Shown here piece by piece: positions 45,652 to 54,472 of a stretch of DNA of 64,000 bases. Below the pieces are notes generated by a model. It worked only from the letters and a program-made list of their open reading frames with translations, ran no database searches and was not told the origin of the DNA. This DNA is from Chitinophagaceae bacterium (lineage in GTDB: Bacteria; Bacteroidota; Bacteroidia; Chitinophagales; Chitinophagaceae). Within the stretch, counting starts at the first letter, position 1. Every line of letters begins with the position of its first letter. The stretch covers positions 1-64,000 of the forward strand of contig JAIXOJ010000029.1 in the NCBI GenBank assembly GCA_027486835.1, in the 5' to 3' direction. Made by a program: the position numbers and the translations under genes.

Positions 45652-46167
45652 ATGAGTGTGTACACAATATCACCTGATTTATTGCGAAATATTGAAAAAG
45701 GAGAGGAGAGTTATTTAAGAGACATACTTTTTATTTTCACGTACGGCAAAAATCCTTTTAAAGTATCAAATGATAAATTTGGTGAAGTAATTAATTCATA
45801 TTTATCCGTTGAAAGAAATCAGGAAATAATTAAAACTTGGTTAGATTTAATGTCTTACAAACCTAGTCCTTTTGAATATATTAATGTAGACTTACGAAAT
45901 ATAGATTGTGAAGAAACTAAATTTTTAAAACTATGTAAAGAAACAAAATCTCAAAATAAACTTATCGTTTATACAACACAAAATATCAATAAGTACACTT
46001 GTGAAAATAAAATTGTATTTTTTGAAAGTAAAGCGATTTATATTTTAGATAGAGATGAAGCTACAATTGAATTGGAACATTTAAGTACTTCTAATAGTGG
46101 TGACACATTTATAAATTCACAAGTAGCAATAGGTTCGTCACAAATTTCAAAATCTCAAAATAAATAA
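45652..46167 (+). CDS. Partner protein of the OLD-like ATPase, unknown family
   Basis: A 171-residue soluble protein that starts 3 bases after the ATPase stop. Residues 1-135 are an alpha/beta domain: SYLRDILFIFTYGKNPF, VINSYLSVERNQEIIKTWLD, then DCEETKFLKLCKETKSQNKL, IVYTTQNINKY, and KIVFFESKAIYILDRDEA. The pattern (E-E near a helix, then a hydrophobic strand) is faintly PIN-like, but the usual Asp residues are not complete, so I leave it unassigned. The tail (NSGDTFINSQVAIGSSQISK) is a short beta-repeat-like segment also seen in the next protein. In an anti-phage reading this would be the effector or sensor. Confidence 0.75.
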   Translation: MSVYTISPDLLRNIEKGEESYLRDILFIFTYGKNPFKVSNDKFGEVINSYLSVERNQEIIKTWLDLMSYKPSPFEYINVDLRNIDCEETKFLKLCKETKSQNKLIVYTTQNINKYTCENKIVFFESKAIYILDRDEATIELEHLSTSNSGDTFINSQVAIGSSQISKSQNK

Positions 46168-46169
46168 TA

Positions 46170-46349
46170 ATGGAAAAGATTGTTAAAAATTCAATCGTAG
46201 CGGATCGCGGCAGTATTGTTTCAAATTCAAAGAATGAAACGAAAATTTCGATTAATAAGATAAGAAGCGAATCGGCTATTATTAGTTTTATAGTTGGCAC
46301 ACTATCGTCTATAATAGCATCTTATGTTTTTGAACATTGGCTCAAATAA
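46170..46349 (+). CDS. 59-residue single-TM protein, third gene of the ATPase module
   Basis: The ATG at 46170 is 2 bases after the previous stop and gives MEKIVKNSIVADRGSIVSNS, a basic middle part and a C-terminal transmembrane helix (SAIISFIVGTLSSIIASYVF) ending EHWLK. The N-terminal NSIVADRGSIVSNSKNETKI has the same N/S/I/G beta-repeat style as the tail of the preceding protein. Tight spacing argues for translation as part of the operon. A tiny membrane protein next to a defence ATPase could be a membrane-disrupting effector or an anchor; this is inference. Confidence 0.7.
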   Translation: MEKIVKNSIVADRGSIVSNSKNETKISINKIRSESAIISFIVGTLSSIIASYVFEHWLK

Positions 46350-46406
46350 AAAAAATCCCCTGCTCGAAGTAACCTCAATACTACTTCGATACAATCACAA
46401 ATCCTA

Positions 46407-46477
46407 GCTTTGGCGTAGTCTCTGACTATGTCAAAGCTCAATATTTGCATATCTCCTAATTTGCAAATATTGAGCTT
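46407..46477 (+). terminator. Overlapping hairpins ending the ATPase operon
   Basis: AGCTCAATATTTGCA (46436-46450) and TGCAAATATTGAGCT (46463-46477) form a perfect 15-bp stem followed by TTTT, a good terminator. A second stem, AGCTTTGGCGTAG with CTATGTCAAAGCT (46407-46439), shares the AGCT at 46436-46439, so the two cannot both form fully. No gene is visible in 46350-46672. Confidence 0.75.
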
Positions 46478-46672
46478 TTCGCTAACTCATGTTAAGTATA
46501 AAACCTACTAGAATTTATCCAATTTAAACTTATATACATGTATAAATAACAATATTTTTTTCCTGATGGAAAAAGTAATTATTTTTATTAATATCACATA
46601 CTGTTGTTATTTCTCTTCACATTACGTCGATTCCCCTTTTCAACCTCTACACCAAACTAAATAATTACCACA

Positions 46673-47611
46673 ATGCCCAAAAATCTCACCATTGCTACCT
46701 TTAATTGCGAGAATCTATTTAAGCGTTTTAAGTTTAGTAGTAAAGTCAGTCAAGCCAAAAAAGATGCTGCCATAGCAAATGGTTTTATTATGGATGATGG
46801 CTTGTTTGTAACCTTAATAGATGAAGAAAAAGAACTGACGGCGCAGGCTATTAAAGCCACTGATGCCGATATCATTTGCTTGCAAGAAGTAGAAAATTTA
46901 GATACCCTTAAAAGTTTTCAAAGCCAGTTTTTAGCAGGAAAATATCCTTACAAGTATTTAATAGATGGCAACGACCCCAGGTTGATAGATGTAGCCGTAT
47001 TAAGTAAAGTAGAAGCTACGCACTTAATTACCCATCAGTTTGACAAAAAAGGAAATTCATTAGTGTTTAGCAGAGACTGTTTAGAGATTGAGTTTAACAT
47101 CGAGGGTACACCACTCACACTATTTGTAAATCATTTTAAAAGTATGCTAGATAAGTCCGACCCAAAGGCTGGCCTTGAAAACACGATGGCAAAGCGGAAA
47201 ATTCAAAGCGAAAGACTGGTGGAGATTATCACCAACAAATTTGGCAACGACCCGAGTAAAGAGCATTTTATAGTTCTTGGCGATTTAAATGATTTTATGC
47301 CATCTGCAGGACTTGAACCATTGCTATGTCAGCCTTGGCTAGAAAATGTAGTGGCAAGATTAGACCCCGCAGAGCAATGGACACATTATTGGGATGGGGC
47401 GCCTAAATCCGAAGACCCATACAAACAAATAGATTATTTGCTACTAAGTAAAAAACTGGCAACCCAAAACCCCAATGCATTGCCTAACATTATTCGCCAG
47501 GGGCTATGCCTTAATGCAAAGAAATATAGAGGCGAAAGATTTGAAGGTGTGGGCAAAAAAAATCCTGCTGCGAGTGACCATTGCCCCGTAGCCATAACCA
47601 TAACAATTTAA
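46673..47611 (+). CDS. Endonuclease/exonuclease/phosphatase family protein without signal peptide
   Basis: A 312-residue metal-dependent phosphodiesterase/nuclease of the EEP (DNase I-like) superfamily. All core motifs are present: TIATFNCENLF (Asn), ICLQEVENLD (Glu, about 71), VNHFKSM (His), VLGDLNDFMPS (Asp/Asn, about 204-206) and the terminal SDHCPVAI (Asp-His). Substrates in the family range from DNA to phosphoinositides and sphingomyelin, and cannot be told here. Relatives are often exported, yet this protein begins directly with MPKNLTIATFN and has no signal sequence. Monocistronic by spacing. Confidence 0.9.
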   Translation: MPKNLTIATFNCENLFKRFKFSSKVSQAKKDAAIANGFIMDDGLFVTLIDEEKELTAQAIKATDADIICLQEVENLDTLKSFQSQFLAGKYPYKYLIDGNDPRLIDVAVLSKVEATHLITHQFDKKGNSLVFSRDCLEIEFNIEGTPLTLFVNHFKSMLDKSDPKAGLENTMAKRKIQSERLVEIITNKFGNDPSKEHFIVLGDLNDFMPSAGLEPLLCQPWLENVVARLDPAEQWTHYWDGAPKSEDPYKQIDYLLLSKKLATQNPNALPNIIRQGLCLNAKKYRGERFEGVGKKNPAASDHCPVAITITI

Positions 47612-47758
47612 AATAGCTAACAACCGTACAATTTATTGACCTAATTAAAAATTCGTTGGTGGGGGTAAAACTTTTAAAAAGTGTAGTAAAGCTTAGTGAC
47701 AACTATTAAAACGATTTTTACATATACCATAATTTTAAAACTTAAATAAAATACGCGC

Positions 47759-48577
47759 ATGAAAAAAACTGCTTTTAAAGCTGAATTGACGATTAGTGAC
47801 ACACAACAACGTGGTTCTAAGAACAAAAAGGATGTGTATAAAATTCAGTCTTGGTTAAATTTATATGCCAATAAACATCCTGCATCTGGCACTGCAACCG
47901 GTATTGATGGCGATTTTGGTCCATCAACCGAAACAGCGGTCAAGAAATTTCAGGCAGCTAATAATTTACCCCAAACAGGTGTTGTATCCGTTGAGCTTTT
48001 TAAAAAAATGAGCAACCCTATAGATATTGCCTTTAACACACCAGTTACAGGTAATGGTTTAAGGCAATTAGTAGTGAATGTGGCTGTACAACACTTAGCC
48101 AATAGCCCTTTTGAATTAACTATTAACAAACAAACCAATAGTGGCCCATGGGTAAGGGCATATATGGATGGCAAAGAAGGTAGTGATATGCTGTGGTGTA
48201 TGGGCTTTGTGCAAACCATACTAGACCAAGCTGCCAGCCAACTAGGTAAAAATTTTACAAGTATTATAAAGCCAAGTTATAGCTGCGATGCTGTCGCCAC
48301 CGATGGAAAAGCTAGAGGCTATTTTATAGCCAACGCAAAAGTTAGAGCAAATCCATCATTGGTAAAGCCAGGCGATATTTTTTTAGTAGCCAGCAGCAAT
48401 AATAGTTCCGACTGGATTCACACCGGCGTAGTTATAGGTATAAATGGTGATATTTTTGAAACCATAGAAGGGAATACCAATACTGATGGTAGTAACAACG
48501 GTAATGGTGTATACCGCCGTAGCCGCAACTATAAAAAAGCTATCCTTGATGTTTACAGTATAGAGAAACTAGTATAA
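47759..48577 (+). CDS. Peptidoglycan-binding domain + CHAP amidase, no signal peptide
   Basis: A 272-residue cell-wall hydrolase. Residues about 20-95 are a PG_binding_1 domain (KKDVYKIQSWLNLYANKHP, GIDGDFGPSTETAVKKFQAA). Residues about 115-270 are a CHAP/NlpC-type domain with catalytic Cys in MLWCMGFVQTI (about 146), the PGDIFLV motif, and His in WIHTGVVIGINGD (about 221). Such enzymes cut amide or peptide bonds in peptidoglycan. There is no signal peptide, so export would need another route (lysis or a contractile or other specialised system). It contrasts with the inactive relative at 41947. Confidence 0.88.
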   Translation: MKKTAFKAELTISDTQQRGSKNKKDVYKIQSWLNLYANKHPASGTATGIDGDFGPSTETAVKKFQAANNLPQTGVVSVELFKKMSNPIDIAFNTPVTGNGLRQLVVNVAVQHLANSPFELTINKQTNSGPWVRAYMDGKEGSDMLWCMGFVQTILDQAASQLGKNFTSIIKPSYSCDAVATDGKARGYFIANAKVRANPSLVKPGDIFLVASSNNSSDWIHTGVVIGINGDIFETIEGNTNTDGSNNGNGVYRRSRNYKKAILDVYSIEKLV

Positions 48578-48807
48578 GCATTTTAATCTTTCTTCAAGAC
48601 TATGCAACGAGACTAAACATAATAGATATGCTATTACTCTATTTTGGAAATAACCCGATTACATAATAGTGTTTGCATACCTCCTGATTTGTTTACGATG
48701 AGATTTGCGCAAACTTCATTTTAGGATATCAAGGCAAAAATTAAGATTAGCACTATATTATCGTTTTTAAACTCATTTCATCAATTTATAATTAAGAATT
48801 CACCACC

Positions 48808-49668
48808 ATGCCCACACCTTATTTAGACACCATCATACCCAATGGGGTAAACTTACAACCCTCCTATTACAACAATGGGTCGGTCAACTTTGGATGGAAC
48901 TTAATGCAACAGTTTCCCAGTATCCAAACAGTTCGGATTGAGATTGAACCAGACAAAGTAGCCCAAGCAGCAAGGTGGATAGCCGAAGCAAGCAACAATG
49001 GCTATGTGGTAATTGCTACCTACCATAAACATACGGTTCTCGGTACGGATAATGCTGGAGAACTCATTGCCGCAGCCAATTGGTGGAAAGCTAATTATCA
49101 AACCTTGGGTACTGGTTTCGTCGTCAACCTAATGAACGAATGGGGTAGTCACAATATCTCTGCGCAGGATTATGCTGATGCCTATAACCAAGCACTCAAC
49201 ATTGTTCGTGATGTGTATGATGGCCCAGTTATCATCGATATTCCAGGTTGGGGTCAAGAAACAGATACGGCTGCACTAGCTGCTGGCGGTTTTTCGCCAT
49301 TAATCACTGACCCTTTAATCATCTTATCGGTACACATCTACCAAAGCAGTTGGAATAGTGGCACTGGAAAATTTCTTACTCCGTCTGATATTGACACTTT
49401 AGTCAACACAGGTTTACCATGTATAGTAGGTGAGTTTGGGCCTAGTGGTAGTGGGGATTGCGATTGGTCAGCCTGTGTAGATTATGCCATCAATCAAGGG
49501 CTTTCCGTTCTTGGTTGGTGTTGGAATGGAGATGGTGAGGGGAACAACATGGTTTCGCCATCATGGAAGAATCAACCCACAGCAACATCGTTCACCGTTC
49601 ATAATCCTTACTTCCAAACAATTTATGAAAAATTAGGATTAGGTGGAGTGAGTATCCCTAATGTATAA
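48808..49668 (+). CDS. GH5-like glycoside hydrolase without signal peptide
   Basis: A 286-residue TIM-barrel enzyme of clan GH-A, closest in look to GH5 endoglucanases/mannanases. The start PNGVNLQPSYYNNGSVNFGW is the usual first strand; VNLMNEWGSHN holds the acid/base Glu (about 110); ILSVHIYQSSW matches the barrel-strand His/Tyr motif; and CIVGEFGPSGSG has the nucleophile Glu (about 209); LGWCWNGDGEGN is the last strand. It is a compact catalytic domain without carbohydrate-binding or sorting domains. Glycanases of this family are normally secreted, but this one starts MPTPYLDTIIP with no signal peptide. Confidence 0.87.
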   Translation: MPTPYLDTIIPNGVNLQPSYYNNGSVNFGWNLMQQFPSIQTVRIEIEPDKVAQAARWIAEASNNGYVVIATYHKHTVLGTDNAGELIAAANWWKANYQTLGTGFVVNLMNEWGSHNISAQDYADAYNQALNIVRDVYDGPVIIDIPGWGQETDTAALAAGGFSPLITDPLIILSVHIYQSSWNSGTGKFLTPSDIDTLVNTGLPCIVGEFGPSGSGDCDWSACVDYAINQGLSVLGWCWNGDGEGNNMVSPSWKNQPTATSFTVHNPYFQTIYEKLGLGGVSIPNV

Positions 49669-49760
49669 TTGGGCAAATTGCTTTTCTAATTTTTAAAATG
49701 CTTAACCAAACCTTGTTAAGTATTTATTGCATCTATATATTAATCAAAAAAAATAATATA

Positions 49761-50666
49761 ATGGCATTCGATTTTAAATTAAGAAGTCAAGTAACAGAAA
49801 AAGGCAAAACTGCCTTTTATGCAAAACTTGCAAATTCAACAGAAGGGGAGTTTTTTGTAGGTTATAGAACAAAATACAAAGACCGGTTTGGCTTATACAA
49901 TGCCAACCAATCGAGCAAACTTGTTTACAAGGGTGTTGATTATGAAGCAGAATTTGGGTTTTGGGCTTATTTTATTGAACCCACTGCTATTGCAGAAAGC
50001 AACGGCTCTTTTATTTGTTTGAATACCTACGACAGGGCCTATTTCACTTTCGGATTCATGCAATTTGCCGCACATGTGGCGAATGGTGATTTCATTCATT
50101 TCCTCAAAAACCTATTAGCATTGCCAAATGCAAAGGACTATTTTCCAAGGCTTGAAATATTTAACAACAGGATATTTTATGTGGCCGACAGTGGAAAACA
50201 AACCCAGTTAGAATCCAATGAATCGTCAAAGGGTTTAATGGAATATTTTAATCCCTCTACTAACGAGGTTGAAAACCAAGAACTAATCTGCGCTGCAAGA
50301 ATGATTCATTGGGCTACAAATGACCTCAATAATCGAAAAATACAAGTAAGCGAATCAATAAATTTATATAATAACAATCTAAAGAAATACCATAAAAGAT
50401 TCAATCTTGAGGGCTATCCTGCAAAAGTCTGTTTTATGATCTGCGATATTTTGCATCAAGGCAGGGGTGATTATGATAGAATAGGCTACGCTTTAGATAC
50501 GAATGGAAATTTTGAGGAGGCTTACGATAATTTGTGTTCGGTGGGTGAAAAAAATTATGCGGAACGAATTAGGACTGTTAAAAAAAGGATTAATGAATTA
50601 GAAAGTAATAATACTTTTAAAAAAGTGTATCAATCAGAAACGAATACTTTTATTGAACAAGCATAG
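49761..50666 (+). CDS. Unknown protein, possibly lysozyme-like
   Basis: A 301-residue protein; the ATG at 49761 (MAFDFKLRSQVTEKGKTAFY) is preferred over an in-frame codon 63 bases upstream that would add a short hydrophobic stretch. The centre, IAESNGSFICLNTYDRAYFT followed by FGFMQFAAHVANGDFI, recalls the E-S-N-G...G.MQF pattern of goose-type/GH23-like lysozymes, with a candidate Glu near residue 79. LNNRKIQVSESINLYNNNLK and a C-terminal helical tail follow. Lack of a signal peptide and the position among cell-wall enzymes support a peptidoglycan-active role, but the family is not established. Confidence 0.6.
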   Translation: MAFDFKLRSQVTEKGKTAFYAKLANSTEGEFFVGYRTKYKDRFGLYNANQSSKLVYKGVDYEAEFGFWAYFIEPTAIAESNGSFICLNTYDRAYFTFGFMQFAAHVANGDFIHFLKNLLALPNAKDYFPRLEIFNNRIFYVADSGKQTQLESNESSKGLMEYFNPSTNEVENQELICAARMIHWATNDLNNRKIQVSESINLYNNNLKKYHKRFNLEGYPAKVCFMICDILHQGRGDYDRIGYALDTNGNFEEAYDNLCSVGEKNYAERIRTVKKRINELESNNTFKKVYQSETNTFIEQA

Positions 50667-50831
50667 GTAATGGATGGTGGATTACTCTTTTGTTAATGAA
50701 GATGTTTGTTTTCAATTTTTGTCTATGGCTTTGGCTACTCTGCTATAACTCAAAGAGCATGAATCCACATTTCTTAGTCTAAAATTACTTACAAAAAATA
50801 GTAGAAAAGCGCTTTAAATTAATCTCAAACG

Positions 50832-51515
50832 ATGGATAAAAATAAAGTTTTTTTAATTTTAATTACAATTATCGTAGTTGGCCTTTTGTGTTTCTTTTTT
50901 GTACCAGATTTAATTTCTGAAACTACTACCCTTTATTGTGGGGTTAATAAATCAAGTCCCACGAGGGTGTTTAAAAACCCAAGCAAGGCTTACCCAGCTT
51001 TTGCCCAAAATTATCAGTTTAATTACAAGGTGGGGCTAGAATCACTTGGTGCATTAACAGATAGTAGCAATGGTGGCAACATTAGTTCCGATGCAAAAAA
51101 GGAGGTAATCCATCTCCGAGAAAAATTGAACCAAGACAATATTCAATTTGAAAACTTGTTAAAAAGTGCCTTTTATGCCTATAACGCAAATCCATGTGAT
51201 GTTCAGACCAGTAAAAATTATTGGGAAATAGTTGCAAAAATGGCTAATCGAATTTCTGTATTGCAAGAATTAACCACCCTACCACAAAAAAAAGAGGAAG
51301 AGCTGACAAAAAAGGAAGCGGTGCCAAAATTAGATTCATTAAAAATGGCGGACTCAGCTAAATTAGTCGATACAGTTAAGGTAAGTCATAGACCTAATTT
51401 TAGATTAAAGCCCAACCGAAAGCCAGTTTTTACGATGGATAAAGAAATCATTATTAAAAAAGACACAGTTCTCATGAAAATAAAAAAACTTGACAATCTT
51501 TTTTTCAATAATTAA
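50832..51515 (+). CDS. Membrane-anchored protein upstream of the patatin gene
   Basis: A 227-residue protein with one N-terminal transmembrane helix (VFLILITIIVVGLLCFFFVP) and a soluble helical domain outside (ISSDAKKEVIHLREKLNQDN, YAYNANPCDVQTSKNYWEIV). The C-terminal 70 residues are Lys/Val-rich and low-complexity (KKEEELTKKEAVPKLDSLKM). No family recognised. It ends 21 bases before the patatin-like gene, so they are co-transcribed; a role as immunity or anchoring partner of the lipase is possible. Confidence 0.7.
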   Translation: MDKNKVFLILITIIVVGLLCFFFVPDLISETTTLYCGVNKSSPTRVFKNPSKAYPAFAQNYQFNYKVGLESLGALTDSSNGGNISSDAKKEVIHLREKLNQDNIQFENLLKSAFYAYNANPCDVQTSKNYWEIVAKMANRISVLQELTTLPQKKEEELTKKEAVPKLDSLKMADSAKLVDTVKVSHRPNFRLKPNRKPVFTMDKEIIIKKDTVLMKIKKLDNLFFNN

Positions 51516-51536
51516 TAAAATTAAAAACAAAAATTT

Positions 51537-53306
51537 ATGGGTACATTTTATTTGGGTCTTTCTATGGCTGGTACCGTGTCAACAGGCACTTACACTGGCG
51601 GAACTTTGGTAGAATTGGATGCTAGATTAGCAGCATGGCAAAAAGTTAGGCAAGCGGGCGTAAGTCTCCGAGCAATTAAAGCAGTTGGCAATATCAGTAT
51701 TGGGGACATCGTACATATTGCACCCGAGGAAATGCCAGAACATTTGGTAAAAATTAAAACAATGACTGGTGCATCTGGCGGTGGAGTGAGTGCGGGCTTG
51801 TATGCAATCGGTTTATCAGTGGGTAACCAACAACAATTGTTGAAGGAAATTTGGGAATCATTTGACGTAAAAGATTTCTTGGATACTAATGATTTAAGTG
51901 AAGGCAGTCCTGTTTATTCGCTATTAAATGTAAAGCCGATTGAAAACTTAACAAAAACAGTACGTAATCAAAAGTGGACAGATACCAACCATTTAAAAGA
52001 TATTGAATACATAGATGAAAATGTTGAAATTTTTATGACTTTGGCTTCTTTGGAAGGTATTCCATACGATGTATCCCCTGCAAGAGGTGGAAAAATAAGT
52101 TACGGAAAATTAAAAACCCATCTAGATTATATAAAGTTTAATTTATCGAAAAACGGTACAATCGCCCCGCAAAAAGAAAACCGACCATATGCCCACAACT
52201 TAGTTTTTAGAAACAATCACTTTGTAAATGAAGATTTAAGCTGGCGCCAACTAATTGACAGTTGCCCTGCTACAGCAGCTTTTCCTTTTGGTTTTAAACC
52301 GAGGTCATTAAGAAGATTTAGAAATGAATATGTTGGAAAGCTCTTCTATCACAATTATACCAACTATGCTAATAAATTGGATTATTCTAGTCTCATTCCT
52401 ACTTGGCCTGATTTGGGGGGTGTTAATAATTCATTTGAGATGGAATATGTTGATGGTGGAACTTTTAACAATGATCCTAATGATTTGGCTAGAGCTTCAT
52501 TAATTGACACCATTGGTAATTCAGGTGATTTGTCATTGCCAAGTGATGGTGTTCGTACAAACGCATCTGTTATTTTAATTGATCCATTGCCAAGCATCTC
52601 TGATACTAGAACCTTACCAGGCGATGGAATTAAGGGAGTTCCAAGTATTCCACAATTAATTTTTCCATTAGTAGGAGCATTGATTGATCAAGGACGCTTT
52701 AGACCAGATTGGATCGAACGTGCAACTGACAATGCCTATTATTCTCGATTTATCATTTCCCCTATTAGAAGGGATAAGAATAACGTTAACCAAGAGGTTG
52801 CACTTGCAGGCAGTTTACTAGGTGCTTTCTCCGGATTTTTGGATAGCAGTTTTAGAGAGCATGATTACAATCTTGGTAGGTATAATACTTACCAATTTTT
52901 GAATGACCATTTTATTATTCCGGTTGATAATCAAACTGTTAACTATTGTAACGGAAAGTCAAAAGAGGTATTAGAAAAATATGAAGCCATTGGGTGGTAC
53001 AAACCCTCAACAAAAGCGGGTGAAAAAGCTCATTGCCAAATTATTCCTAGAACGGAAGAGCCCAACCTTATAAATTCATTACAACAACCAGCTTGGCCTA
53101 CAATTTCTAAAGACATTTGGGAGAAATTAGAAGGATTAGCTATTGAAAGAGCCAAAGAGTTGTTAGATACCTTCACTAATTTCAACAGATTAATTGATAA
53201 ACCAACCGACTTTCTCATTTGGAAGTATTTTGGAAAAGATAAAGTTGAAGATGCCCTTGAATCAATAGCAAAAGATTTAGTGGCTAATGGGTTGTTACGG
53301 AAATAA
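51537..53306 (+). CDS. Patatin-like phospholipase without signal peptide
   Basis: A 589-residue protein with a patatin-type serine hydrolase fold. The nucleophile elbow is MTGASGGGVSAGLYAIGL (Ser about 79) and the Asp of the catalytic dyad is in VDGGTFNNDPNDLA (about 306). SMAGTVSTGTYTGG at the N-terminus is a Gly-rich strand where the oxyanion loop is expected. The C-terminal 200 residues (from about 390) are mainly helical and of unknown fold. Such enzymes cut membrane phospholipids and are used as effectors in CBASS and in secretion-system toxins. No signal peptide; it stands behind a membrane-anchored partner. Confidence 0.9.
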   Translation: MGTFYLGLSMAGTVSTGTYTGGTLVELDARLAAWQKVRQAGVSLRAIKAVGNISIGDIVHIAPEEMPEHLVKIKTMTGASGGGVSAGLYAIGLSVGNQQQLLKEIWESFDVKDFLDTNDLSEGSPVYSLLNVKPIENLTKTVRNQKWTDTNHLKDIEYIDENVEIFMTLASLEGIPYDVSPARGGKISYGKLKTHLDYIKFNLSKNGTIAPQKENRPYAHNLVFRNNHFVNEDLSWRQLIDSCPATAAFPFGFKPRSLRRFRNEYVGKLFYHNYTNYANKLDYSSLIPTWPDLGGVNNSFEMEYVDGGTFNNDPNDLARASLIDTIGNSGDLSLPSDGVRTNASVILIDPLPSISDTRTLPGDGIKGVPSIPQLIFPLVGALIDQGRFRPDWIERATDNAYYSRFIISPIRRDKNNVNQEVALAGSLLGAFSGFLDSSFREHDYNLGRYNTYQFLNDHFIIPVDNQTVNYCNGKSKEVLEKYEAIGWYKPSTKAGEKAHCQIIPRTEEPNLINSLQQPAWPTISKDIWEKLEGLAIERAKELLDTFTNFNRLIDKPTDFLIWKYFGKDKVEDALESIAKDLVANGLLRK

Positions 53307-53460
53307 ATTCCAGAATTGCTTATTTAGAAAATCATTGAATAGAGGATATGAATTCTAACAGCATTTTTAAAAGCAGAATAATGATGCCAAATAAACAATT
53401 TTTTTAGACTTTTAGACTTCCTTAAATTTTATATTGTTAAACATTTAAATTAATTTATTC

Positions 53461-54237
53461 ATGTTACCAGTAATTAGAATTAACAGTAATGGCGATGCAG
53501 TAACTGCATGGCAATATTTCTTGATTGGACAAGGCTTGTATCAAGGAGAAGCCGATGGTGATTTCGGTGAAAAAACACTAGAAGCGAGTAAAGCTTTCCA
53601 ATTAAAACATGGTATTCAACCAGATGGTATCATCGGAAATAAGAGTTATGGTGTTGCAATGCAGTTAGGCTTCACTGGCACTATTGACATTGATGAAAAT
53701 AAGGCCAGTATCAATTGGCCAAAAAAGCCAAATTTTTCGCCATTAACTAGTAATGAAGAAAGAGCAAATATTTTTGGTAGGTATTCATACATCCACAAAC
53801 CGGTGCCAGGTAATAAAGAAAATATTAAAATAACTGACGATTGGGAAGAAAAAAACATAATAACAGTCAAAATTCCTCAGTTAATACCGATTAAGGGAAG
53901 TGATAAGGTACGTTTCCATAAATTAGCAGCACCACAATTAACTACTTTATGGAGCGAATGGGAAAGTGCTGGGCTGATTCATCTGGTATTAACATGGGAA
54001 GGTTCATTTGTACCCCGTTTTATTAGGGGCAGCAAAATAATCTTGAGTAACCATGCTTTTGGTTCTGCTTTCGATATCAACTATAATTGGAATCAACTAG
54101 GTGCAATTCCAGCGATAGTGGGTCAAAAAGGTAGTGTTCGGGAGTTGGTGTCAATAGCTAATAAAAACGGTTTTTATTGGGGCGGCCATTTCAGCAGACT
54201 AGATGGAATGCACTTTGAAATTGCAAAAATATTATAG
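53461..54237 (+). CDS. Peptidoglycan-binding + M15 peptidase (endolysin-like), no signal peptide
   Basis: A 258-residue endolysin-like protein. Residues 3-65 are a PG_binding_1 domain (NSNGDAVTAWQYFLIGQGLY, GDFGEKTLEASKAFQLKHGI). Residues about 150-258 are an M15 VanY/L-alanyl-D-glutamate-peptidase domain with the zinc ligands in SNHAFGSAFDINYNW (His about 198, Asp about 205) and LDGMHFEIAK (His about 254), plus GFYWGGHFSR. It should cut peptide stems of peptidoglycan. No signal peptide. Downstream lie two small genes that may belong to the same unit. Confidence 0.9.
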   Translation: MLPVIRINSNGDAVTAWQYFLIGQGLYQGEADGDFGEKTLEASKAFQLKHGIQPDGIIGNKSYGVAMQLGFTGTIDIDENKASINWPKKPNFSPLTSNEERANIFGRYSYIHKPVPGNKENIKITDDWEEKNIITVKIPQLIPIKGSDKVRFHKLAAPQLTTLWSEWESAGLIHLVLTWEGSFVPRFIRGSKIILSNHAFGSAFDINYNWNQLGAIPAIVGQKGSVRELVSIANKNGFYWGGHFSRLDGMHFEIAKIL

Positions 54238-54472
54238 GCACTAATGAACTTGCATTTATTGGTTACTATCAAAATGTAAATTACCAATAATTTTTTTCAC
54301 TTGTAATTTCATTTGTTTAGTTTTCAATTTAAACCAGTTTTATTTTTTAAAGCTGGTTTATTTTTGTTTAGTCTATACCATAAAGAATATATGATTATTA
54401 AATTGCTATAATCATTTATATTTTATCAATCAAATTACAATACACCTCTATTTGTTATTTACAATTATTTTT

